Of a stretch of 12,192 nucleotides of DNA, positions 6,320-12,192 are shown piece by piece (within the stretch, counting starts at the first letter, position 1; every line of letters begins with the position of its first letter). Both the position numbers and the translations under genes were made by a program. Where the stretch lies: NCBI GenBank assembly GCA_028701715.1, contig JAQVQF010000050.1, positions 1 through 12,192 of the forward strand, written 5' to 3'. A model generated the notes under the pieces. That model saw nothing but the letters and a program-made list of their open reading frames with translations. It had not been told where the DNA came from and searched no databases. The stretch is from Eubacteriales bacterium (GTDB taxonomy: Bacteria; Bacillota; Clostridia; Oscillospirales; CAG-382).

Positions 6320-9103
6320 ATGAAATATAAGCTCAATAAAAAGATCAAAAATAACGAAGTTGAATCGGAAATATTCGACAATAAAAGCTCGGACGTTAAA
6401 CCCGCCGAAGAAGAAAAAGAATTCTTCGAACGTCAGTATTTTACCGGTGATTCCCTGAAGGAAGCCGAAGACCACATGGACCACACGAACGACACGAACG
6501 ACACGAACGACACGAACGACATGAACGACATGAACGACACGGATAAAACAGACGACGAAGAAGATGAAATATCCTCAAAAATATACTACAAAGCGTTCGA
6601 TAAGATAAAAGAACCTAAAAACACCAAAAAAACCTCGGGAATGAAAAAGCAGATTATTATCCTTGTGTCGGTATTCCTTGTAGCGGCGATACTTTTCGGT
6701 GTTTATGAATTAGTATTAAAGAAAAGCGACAAAGTTGAACAGTTAGTCGATATTTATAAGCTTTCGGATAACTGCTACAGCATAATCGATCAGATTGAAA
6801 ACGATGTACAGATTGTGTTCAAGGACAGTAAGGAAACCATATCAAATAACTCTTACGGCATATATGTCTATGCTTTCGCGCTGACCTTTGAATATGAATT
6901 TGACTGCGTGTCGGTTGTGTACGGCGAAGGCGAGGCTTACTGTACGGTAAGATGCGGCGATAAGGAAGTGACATATACAGAGGAAGAATTTTTCAACACG
7001 CTTGAAAACGGCAACCGTTTTTCCTTCAACGGAGAAAAGCTGTACGGAGCGGCAATCCTTGAAGTGACCGAAAGGACCGATTTGGGCAATGCCGATTCCT
7101 TCTCCAAATGGGCGCTACCCGGATATGACCTTGACGGCGATATTCTCAGCTCCACCAGCAGACCGTTTATATACCCGAACATCACCCGCGCCGATGTCAG
7201 CAGTGTTGTCATTACCAACCAATACGGCTCATATAAAGCGTACAAATTGGTATCGGGCGGTACCTATTCCACCGAATTTTATTTCGAAGGCGCCGAATTC
7301 TGTCAATATGACCAGGAAATGTTCGCATCTTTTATTGTCAACTGCACGTATATGCTGTCCTACGGAAAAGTGGTTAATCCCCATGACCTTGCGGATTACG
7401 GGCTTGCTTCCGACGAGGACGCCAGCGCAATTATAGAGGTTAACACCATTGACGGAAATTATCACAAAATATTGATAGGCGACGAGATACCCTCCTCCGG
7501 CAGATATTACGCAAAATATTACAACAAGGATTTTGTATATATTCTCGATTCAAGCTACGGAAGTAATGTGCTTCAGCCTCTCACAACTCTTCTTACGGCA
7601 AATTTAGGCTATGTTATTTCATCCACAAACGACACCTATAACGTCAGCGAGGTTTATATAAAATATAATGACAGCGACACCAACCTTTATGTTACCCAAA
7701 AACAGGATCTGTTGCTATCATCCAATATTACCTGCTACGACAGCAGTCAGACAGTTTCCTCTTTATTAAATGATAAGGTCAGGTTAACGAGCAATTATAC
7801 CGACTGGACTTCGGCTTCAAAGGTTTTTACCGGCATAAAATCCACCGACAGCAAAGATATGATAATACAGATGCAGCTGACCAACTATGCTTTAAAAACC
7901 AATCAATATTCCGTAAAATTCGGTCTTGTACGCGATTCCGCCAAATCCGCTTATCTTCCGCTTACCGTAACGATACAGGTTTACTCCTCTCCGGAAGAGG
8001 AACCGGAAGACGAATCGGCAGATGAAACAAGCAATGAGTCCTCCGAAACAGGCTCGTATGTGGATGTGGCAACCGTTTCCGCCTTCAGTCAGGGAGAAGG
8101 TTCCTACAAGCAGTATGAGCTCTCCTTCACCTATGAAAAACAAGTCAAGGCAATAAGGATCATTATTACCGCCGCTTCGGAAGGATATGTCGTTTTTGAC
8201 GAGATAACCGTTTACGCGGACGGCAAGGATGCCATTCCCAACGAATCCGTTTCGGGTATTTGGAAAATCTTATCTCCCGAAAAATATATTCAGCCAGGCT
8301 CCAATTACGCGGTGCCGGATCCCTCGTCCTTCGCGAACACCTTATACGGCATAACGACGCTTATCGGCGACGAGGTTGTGGAATATAATATTTTTAACGA
8401 GGACAGGGGCGAGGACGCATACTATGAGCTGCTTGCAGAATACGGGTTGAAGGAACCGGAAAAGGTTATTTACTATAATTATGAAAATTATAAATCCTAT
8501 ATTTATGTTTCCGCCATCTACAAGGGCGAAACCGAAGACGATAAATGGTTTTACGCTTTCGCCAATGTAAGTTATACCGACGATGACGGAAATGTTTACA
8601 ATATCTCACCCAACATTATAGCCAAAATCAAATACGATACGGCTCCGTATTTAAGCTGGTCCTCAACCGACTTGATCGACCGTTCGGCGTTTACGATGTA
8701 TATAGATAAAATTGACACGATCGAAATGGCTTTCGACGGAAATGTGTATCTTTTCGACCTTCAGGACACCGATAATGACGGAAAGATGGACAAGGTTGCA
8801 TACAACGGCGGTTTTGTGGACGCCAAAAATTTCCGCTATGTATATGTTTCGGTGCTTGAATGCACAAGAGCCGGCACCTATGTACCGGCCGAAGGGGAAA
8901 TAACCGAAGATAAGCTTATCTTCCGCTTTACCATGCACTCGGAACTGAAGGACACCGAAATTAAGTTTTACAGAGTATCTTCCACAAAGGTCATCTATCA
9001 AATTAACGGCGAATATTCCGAATTTTATGTGCTGTATTCCGACATTTCGACCGTAATGACCAACGTTAAAAAGGTTATTAACGGCGAAACGGTACCGCGA
9101 TGA
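6320..9103 (+). CDS. Large membrane-anchored DUF4340-type surface protein
   Basis: 927 residues from the ATG at 6320. Residues 1-110 are charged and probably cytoplasmic and disordered, including a TND/MND tandem repeat (56-73) and an acidic patch (DDEEDE). One membrane segment follows (about 111-133), so the remaining ~790 residues should be outside. Residues ~288-425 read like DUF4340 (ITRADVSSVVITN; DYGL at 359-362; DGNYHKILIGD; YYAKYYNKDFVYIL). Residues ~477-638 resemble an F5/8 type C-like fold ending in FDEITVY, interrupted by an acidic Ser/Glu loop (558-579). After this a second DUF4340-like part has EYGLKEP (707-713), a DxDxDGxxD loop (816-824), and a C-terminus (YVLYSDISTVMTNVKKVING) typical of the family. 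DUF4340 proteins are usually about half this size or less. It likely works with the upstream ABC/GldG-like complex; its precise role and ligand are unknown. The 99-nt gap before it contains a stem-loop. Confidence 0.88.
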   Translation: MKYKLNKKIKNNEVESEIFDNKSSDVKPAEEEKEFFERQYFTGDSLKEAEDHMDHTNDTNDTNDTNDMNDMNDTDKTDDEEDEISSKIYYKAFDKIKEPKNTKKTSGMKKQIIILVSVFLVAAILFGVYELVLKKSDKVEQLVDIYKLSDNCYSIIDQIENDVQIVFKDSKETISNNSYGIYVYAFALTFEYEFDCVSVVYGEGEAYCTVRCGDKEVTYTEEEFFNTLENGNRFSFNGEKLYGAAILEVTERTDLGNADSFSKWALPGYDLDGDILSSTSRPFIYPNITRADVSSVVITNQYGSYKAYKLVSGGTYSTEFYFEGAEFCQYDQEMFASFIVNCTYMLSYGKVVNPHDLADYGLASDEDASAIIEVNTIDGNYHKILIGDEIPSSGRYYAKYYNKDFVYILDSSYGSNVLQPLTTLLTANLGYVISSTNDTYNVSEVYIKYNDSDTNLYVTQKQDLLLSSNITCYDSSQTVSSLLNDKVRLTSNYTDWTSASKVFTGIKSTDSKDMIIQMQLTNYALKTNQYSVKFGLVRDSAKSAYLPLTVTIQVYSSPEEEPEDESADETSNESSETGSYVDVATVSAFSQGEGSYKQYELSFTYEKQVKAIRIIITAASEGYVVFDEITVYADGKDAIPNESVSGIWKILSPEKYIQPGSNYAVPDPSSFANTLYGITTLIGDEVVEYNIFNEDRGEDAYYELLAEYGLKEPEKVIYYNYENYKSYIYVSAIYKGETEDDKWFYAFANVSYTDDDGNVYNISPNIIAKIKYDTAPYLSWSSTDLIDRSAFTMYIDKIDTIEMAFDGNVYLFDLQDTDNDGKMDKVAYNGGFVDAKNFRYVYVSVLECTRAGTYVPAEGEITEDKLIFRFTMHSELKDTEIKFYRVSSTKVIYQINGEYSEFYVLYSDISTVMTNVKKVINGETVPR
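6485..6538 (+). repeat. 9-bp in-frame minisatellite (6 copies) in the DUF4340 gene
   Basis: Four identical ACGAACGAC units are followed by two ATGAACGAC units, with degenerate units on both sides (ATGGACCAC before, ACGGATAAA after). The repeat encodes (TND)4(MND)2 in the predicted cytoplasmic tail. The only change between unit types is a C-to-T transition in a CpG. Since the unit is three codons, copy-number change by slippage would lengthen or shorten the protein without a frameshift. Confidence 0.95.
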
Positions 9104-9846
9104 AAAAGTTTGCCGCGGTCTGTCTTTTGACAGCGATACTGTTTGCTTCCTGCGATGTACATTATGATTACGGAGCGGACGAAAGCATTATCACCGTTAT
9201 AAACGACGCCTGCGGCAAAGTGTCCGATTCCGAGACATATAAAGGTTCGTTTGTGCTGAACATGCTGTTTTCCGAAGAAGACGCGACATTGATGTTTGCG
9301 CAGGGCTCTTATGACGCGGACTTAACGGGGGAGATGCCGTGTGTCACAGCTAACATGACCCAAACCGTTCTGGGAACCAATTCCGGAGTTCAGGTCAGCT
9401 ATGCAAACGGTGTGTGCACCACGACCAAAGACGGAACGCCGTATGACGAGGAAATGACCCCTGAACAATTTTTCGGCAGGATTATATACACAAAGCCTTT
9501 TATCCCCGAACCGGAATATATAAAAGGAATAGATAAAATATCCTCCGCGGAAGGCAACGGATACAAGGTTTATCTGAAAGGAGCGGAAGACGCGCTGTAC
9601 CCGCTTGTCGGCGACGGTATATACACGCTCGCTATGATTAAATCCCCGCAATATGATTTGATGAATATAAAGGACGCGTATATTACGTATATAATAGACG
9701 AAATATCCGGCAGAGTGAAAAATATGACTATTTCGTTTACCCTTTATATTTATGAAACACCTCCGTATGTTCCCAACAAGAATAAAACGGATCTTTATGA
9801 TTATACTCTGGATATAAGAATTCTTTATAATGTTGCTTTTGGATAA
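9100..9846 (+). CDS. Small predicted lipoprotein, last gene of the ABC cassette
   Basis: 248 residues, not assignable by eye to a named family. The N-terminus is a lipoprotein signal peptide: MKK, a hydrophobic core (4-16), then FASC with the probable lipidated Cys18. Phe at -3 is less usual than Leu, but -1 Ser and the position are good. The mature part lacks further hydrophobic segments and is rich in beta-strand-like stretches; the pattern SETYKGSFVLNML and later NMTISFTLYIYE resembles LolA/DUF6612-like half-barrel lipoproteins, a tentative impression only. The ATG overlaps the stop of the DUF4340 gene (ATGA) and no good ribosome binding site precedes it, so translation is probably coupled to that gene. 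This ties it to the transporter complex as an extracytoplasmic partner. A hairpin terminator lies about 70 nt downstream. Confidence 0.85.
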   Translation: MKKFAAVCLLTAILFASCDVHYDYGADESIITVINDACGKVSDSETYKGSFVLNMLFSEEDATLMFAQGSYDADLTGEMPCVTANMTQTVLGTNSGVQVSYANGVCTTTKDGTPYDEEMTPEQFFGRIIYTKPFIPEPEYIKGIDKISSAEGNGYKVYLKGAEDALYPLVGDGIYTLAMIKSPQYDLMNIKDAYITYIIDEISGRVKNMTISFTLYIYETPPYVPNKNKTDLYDYTLDIRILYNVAFG

Positions 9847-9861
9847 TTCTTAGAGATTGTA

Positions 9862-9997
9862 GCAAAATGATGCGGACTGCGCAAAGCACAAGGCACCAGG
9901 CATTATAAAAGATTGAAGAAACCGCTTGCGTCGCAAGCGGTTTCAACTTATCTTGAATAATTCAGTGTGTGTTGAATAAGAAATACGCATCATTTGC
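9862..9997. repeat. Concentric imperfect palindrome, MITE/REP-like
   Basis: Three pairs of inverted repeats share almost the same centre (about 9930-9931). The outer arms are GCAAAATGATGCG (9862-9874) and CGCATCATTTGC (9986-9997), differing by one inserted base. The middle arms are ATTATAAAAGAT (9902-9913) and ATCTTGAATAAT (9950-9961), 10 of 12 pairing. The core is the hairpin at 9918-9944. The stretches between outer and middle arms (9875-9901, 9962-9985) do not pair well. The shared centre argues against chance and suggests a small non-coding repeated element; whether other copies exist in the genome cannot be seen here. Confidence 0.55.
9918..9944. terminator. Strong hairpin between convergent genes, probable bidirectional terminator
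   Basis: GAAACCGCTTGCG and CGCAAGCGGTTTC are perfect complements around a single T; as RNA this gives about 12 bp with a GTC loop. On the plus strand the tail is weak (TTTCAACTTATCTT). On the minus strand the downstream side is richer in T (TTCAATCTTTTATAAT). It lies 72 nt after the lipoprotein stop and about 170 nt after the U32 gene stop, so it can serve both transcripts. Confidence 0.65.
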
Positions 9998-10007
9998 ATT
10001 TATCATT

Positions 10008-10028
10008 CAACATGCAACATGCAACATT
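10008..10028. repeat. 7-bp tandem repeat
   Basis: CAACATG, CAACATG, CAACATT: three head-to-tail copies, the last with one change. They lie in the AT-rich part of the gene-free stretch just right of the large palindrome. No function can be inferred. Confidence 0.7.
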
Positions 10029-10070
10029 TATTTTGATAAAACGATTACTTTATGCGTTGTACGTATTCTA

Positions 10071-10106
10071 GCGCAGCGCATGTTTGCGCAGCGCACTTTT
10101 GCGCAG
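10071..10106. repeat. GCGCAGCGCA repeat with 15-bp period
   Basis: GCGCAGCGCA occurs at 10071-10080 and 10086-10095, and its first six bases recur at 10101-10106, exactly 15 bp apart each time, separated by short T-rich spacers (TGTTT, CTTTT). The array ends 11 nt before the stop codon of the minus-strand U32 gene, so it lies in the 3' untranslated part of that transcript. A related sequence, TGCGCAAAGCAC, lies at 9878-9889 inside the palindromic element. The high GC units stand out from the AT-rich surroundings. Confidence 0.75.
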
Positions 10107-10117
10107 CTTCTTTATGC

Positions 10118-12094
10118 TTAAATATTGGAATACCCTCTGGTGAAGCCGCCTTCTGGCGCGGATTTTGTTTTATAAGCGGATACAGCTTCCCGTTGCTTGG
10201 TTTCGTTTTCACAGGTAAACAATATTACCGGCGAGCAGTCGCAGGGCTTGTCCAAAAGCCACAGTGGAACGGAATTGTATATTGTATTGGAATGCTCATA
10301 TCCGCAAAAGACGGGGAAGGAAGCCCCCGTGCGGTCGGTGAGCGCATAACCTTTGCCGTCAACGCAGAAAGTACAGTTTTTTATAATACAGTTGCGGGTG
10401 TTCATAAGCGGGATTCTGCCGTAGACGAGTTTCTCGGCGTTTTTCCATGATGCGGCTTTCGCCTCCGGCGAGGCGCAGACCGTAGAAAAGCCCAGCGTTT
10501 CAAGCATGGACGCAGTCTTTTCGGAAATACAGTTTATTCCGTAATCGGCGTGCAGCTCAAAGCCTCGGCAAAGAGGTATAAAGGTCAAATTCGGCAGGGT
10601 GAGCTTGGTTATTCCCGCTTTTTTTACCTTATCTATAAGATTTTTAATATTCTCAAGACCGCTATCAAAAATAAATCCGGGGAGTATAAGCGAAAGCCTG
10701 TCTTTATATTGAAGCAGGTCCTCCCAAAAGCTTTCCTTCCAAATCGGTATTTCTATCCTCTTTGCTTCTTCAAGAATATCCTTGTTTATCTCGTCGCCCT
10801 CAAAGCGCAGTATCAGCCCTTTCGGAGCTTCTTGCGGGGATGTTATTTCAAAGGGATTGTATAACGTTCTCACAGGTGCGTTTCTTTTTATTATTTCCTT
10901 TTCCAATTCGGAAACAGCTTTTCTGCGGAGAGCATTCAATTCCGAAACCGGATAAAAACCCGCCACAAAGGGTGAAATTTCGGCTTTTTCCGCCGAAAAC
11001 GCCGTGCCGCCCAGCTTGGTAAGCTGTTTTAACACTTCCTCCTTGCCCGATCCTTTGCCCGTCGCCTTTTCCGGAATCAAGCCTTTTACCGTCACGGTTA
11101 TTTCCTCAGCCGAAAGACTCAATGTAATAGGTTCGCCGATTTTCGCCTGCGCCGATAATGATACGGGTATTTTCTTTTCGGTTATTTTTATCTCGGAAAG
11201 CCTTGTCCTTTCCTTGTCGTCATCGGTGCGCACGCCGAACATGGCCTTGCCGGGACGGTTTGTGTAATAGCCGTCGGTGAAGCCGCTTCTTGAAAACAAA
11301 TCCGCAAGGCGTTTTATCTCGTCGGGTGTAGCCGCTCTGTTTTCGTCTATAAGCTTTCTGTATACTGATGTTACTCCGTACACATATTCGGGCGATTTCA
11401 TCCTGCCTTCTATTTTCAAAGCGTTCACACCCATACCTATAAGCTCGGGAATTTTTTCCGCAAGACAGAGGTCTTTCAGAGAAAGCGGATATTTTCCGTT
11501 ATATCTCATACGGCAGGGATAGGCGCATTCGCCGCGGTTGCCTGATCTTTTTCCTATCATTGACGACATAAGGCAGCCGCCGGAACGGCAGACGCACATC
11601 GCGCCGTGAATGAAAACCTCGGTTTCCATGCCTTCAGACACGAATTTTTCAATATCCTCCTTCGCTGTCTCACGCGCCAGCACAACGCGGGTAAATCCCA
11701 GCTTTTTAAGCAGTTCGTTTCCGTAAGACCCGTGAACCTGAAGCTGGGTGGAGGCGTGAAGCGAAACGCCGGGGAATTTCTTTGAGAGAGTATAAGCAAG
11801 CCCGATGTCCTGAACGATATACGCGTCCGGTGCGGCTGCTTTCTCAAGTCTTCCGACCAGCTCGAGCGCGGTATTATATTCCCCTGAATAAAGCAGGGTG
11901 TTGAGCGTTATATTTGTCTTTACACCGTAAACACGGCAGAAGGTTATGGCTTCCTCCGCCTGCTCAAAGGTGAAATTTTTCGCGTTCTTACGCGCGTTAA
12001 ATTCGGAAAGACCGAAATAAACCTCGTCGGCGCCGCCGTAAACCGCGGCTTTCAGGCTTTCCGTGTCGCCCGCGGGGGACAGCAGACAGGGCAT
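10118..12094 (-). CDS. U32 family protein with DUF3656-type region, RlhA-like
   Basis: 658-residue protein, probably cytoplasmic. The N-terminal U32 domain is complete: LLSPAGDTESLKAAVYGGADEVYFG-type start (4-28), then the U32 signature EVFIHGAMCVCRSGGCLMS (159-177) and GNRGECAYPCRMRY (185-198), with Cys167, Cys174, Cys190 and Cys194 as candidate iron-sulfur ligands, and YPLSLKDL followed by LKIEGRMKSPEY. Further on, GKEEVLKQLTKLGGTAF and YPVSELNALRR match the DUF3656-type region. U32 proteins were first called peptidases, but characterised relatives RlhA and TrhP act in hydroxylation of 23S rRNA and of tRNA; length and the extra region favour an RlhA-like role here, by inference. The ATG at 12094 has AAGGAAG (12102-12108) 7 nt upstream. 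It is convergent with the operon to its left and appears to be transcribed alone. Confidence 0.92.
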   Translation of the reverse strand: MPCLLSPAGDTESLKAAVYGGADEVYFGLSEFNARKNAKNFTFEQAEEAITFCRVYGVKTNITLNTLLYSGEYNTALELVGRLEKAAAPDAYIVQDIGLAYTLSKKFPGVSLHASTQLQVHGSYGNELLKKLGFTRVVLARETAKEDIEKFVSEGMETEVFIHGAMCVCRSGGCLMSSMIGKRSGNRGECAYPCRMRYNGKYPLSLKDLCLAEKIPELIGMGVNALKIEGRMKSPEYVYGVTSVYRKLIDENRAATPDEIKRLADLFSRSGFTDGYYTNRPGKAMFGVRTDDDKERTRLSEIKITEKKIPVSLSAQAKIGEPITLSLSAEEITVTVKGLIPEKATGKGSGKEEVLKQLTKLGGTAFSAEKAEISPFVAGFYPVSELNALRRKAVSELEKEIIKRNAPVRTLYNPFEITSPQEAPKGLILRFEGDEINKDILEEAKRIEIPIWKESFWEDLLQYKDRLSLILPGFIFDSGLENIKNLIDKVKKAGITKLTLPNLTFIPLCRGFELHADYGINCISEKTASMLETLGFSTVCASPEAKAASWKNAEKLVYGRIPLMNTRNCIIKNCTFCVDGKGYALTDRTGASFPVFCGYEHSNTIYNSVPLWLLDKPCDCSPVILFTCENETKQREAVSAYKTKSAPEGGFTRGYSNI

Positions 12095-12119
12095 ATTTTC
12101 ACTTCCTTAATCTTTATTA

Positions 12120-12148
12120 TTGAATATAGCTTTTTTGTGTGATATACT
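12120..12148 (+). promoter_or_regulatory. Possible sigma-70/SigA-type promoter reading right
   Basis: TTGAAT (12120-12125), 17-bp spacer, TATACT (12143-12148). It would read out of the window towards an ATG at 12190-12192, where a divergent gene may begin. The -10 matches consensus at 5 of 6 and the -35 at 4 of 6. AT-rich sequence makes chance matches likely. Confidence 0.35.
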
Positions 12149-12156
12149 TTATTCAT

Positions 12157-12185
12157 GTTATATCATCAATGAAAAGAGTTGTTAA
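12157..12185 (-). promoter_or_regulatory. Possible sigma-70/SigA-type promoter of the U32 gene
   Basis: On the minus strand TTAACA (12185-12180), a 17-bp spacer, then TATAAC (12162-12157). Both hexamers match consensus at 5 of 6. Transcription would start near 12150 and give a leader of about 55 nt before the U32 start codon, including its ribosome binding site. Confidence 0.45.
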
Positions 12186-12192
12186 TATTATG

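Noticed and set aside
6485..6538. Reading the 9-bp repeat as a programmed frameshift or phase-variation switch
   Set aside because: The unit is a multiple of three, so gain or loss of units keeps the frame, and there is no homopolymer slip site. Only length variation is supported.
9862..10106. Possible CRISPR array from the clustered repeats
   Set aside because: Repeat units are 7-15 bp with spacers of 0-5 bp and inverted pairs. There are no 25-40 bp repeats with equal unique spacers and no cas genes.
10052..10450. 132-codon plus-strand open frame starting in the repeat region
   Set aside because: Most of it is antisense to the 3' end of the U32 gene, and its start lies in the GCGCAGCGCA repeats, giving an Ala/Cys-rich low-complexity N-terminus without a ribosome binding site.

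Overview
The window looks like chromosomal DNA of a low-to-mid GC Firmicute, most likely an uncultured, non-model member of the Clostridia. The grounds are the hisS-aspS gene pair, the Cys-rich clostridial-type HisRS insert, AGGAG-like ribosome binding sites in front of nearly every gene, and an ABC/GldG-like/DUF4340 cassette typical of that class. This assignment is inferred from protein style. Nothing in the window names a species.

Layout. From 1 to 9846 seven genes run on the plus strand with gaps of 99 nt or less: the 3' part of hisS (cut by the left edge), aspS, an ABC ATPase, an ABC-2 type permease, a GldG-like membrane-anchored auxiliary protein, a very large DUF4340-type membrane-anchored surface protein, and a small lipoprotein whose start overlaps the previous stop (ATGA). 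No terminator or promoter stands out between aspS and the transporter genes, so the two tRNA synthetases and the envelope cassette may share a transcript. The largest gap (6215-6313) holds a stem-loop. From 9847 to 10117 lies a gene-free, repeat-rich stretch between convergent genes: a set of concentric inverted repeats around a strong 12-13 bp hairpin (probable bidirectional terminator), a 7-bp tandem repeat and a 15-bp-period GCGCAGCGCA repeat. From 12094 back to 10118 on the minus strand is a U32-family protein with a DUF3656-type C-terminal region, resembling RlhA-type RNA hydroxylation factors. The last 98 bases look like a divergent promoter region.

How the genes work together. HisRS and AspRS charge tRNAs. 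The ATPase, permease and GldG-like protein match the known GldA/GldF/GldG-like three-part arrangement. The DUF4340 protein and the lipoprotein would be extracytoplasmic partners of that complex. Its substrate and role in a Clostridium-like cell are unknown. The most noteworthy part is the 927-residue DUF4340 protein: it has a cytoplasmic acidic tail built from a 9-bp DNA minisatellite, one membrane segment, a DUF4340-like region, an embedded domain resembling F5/8 type C (discoidin) folds with an expanded acidic loop, and a DxDxDGxxD calcium-type loop near its C-terminus.
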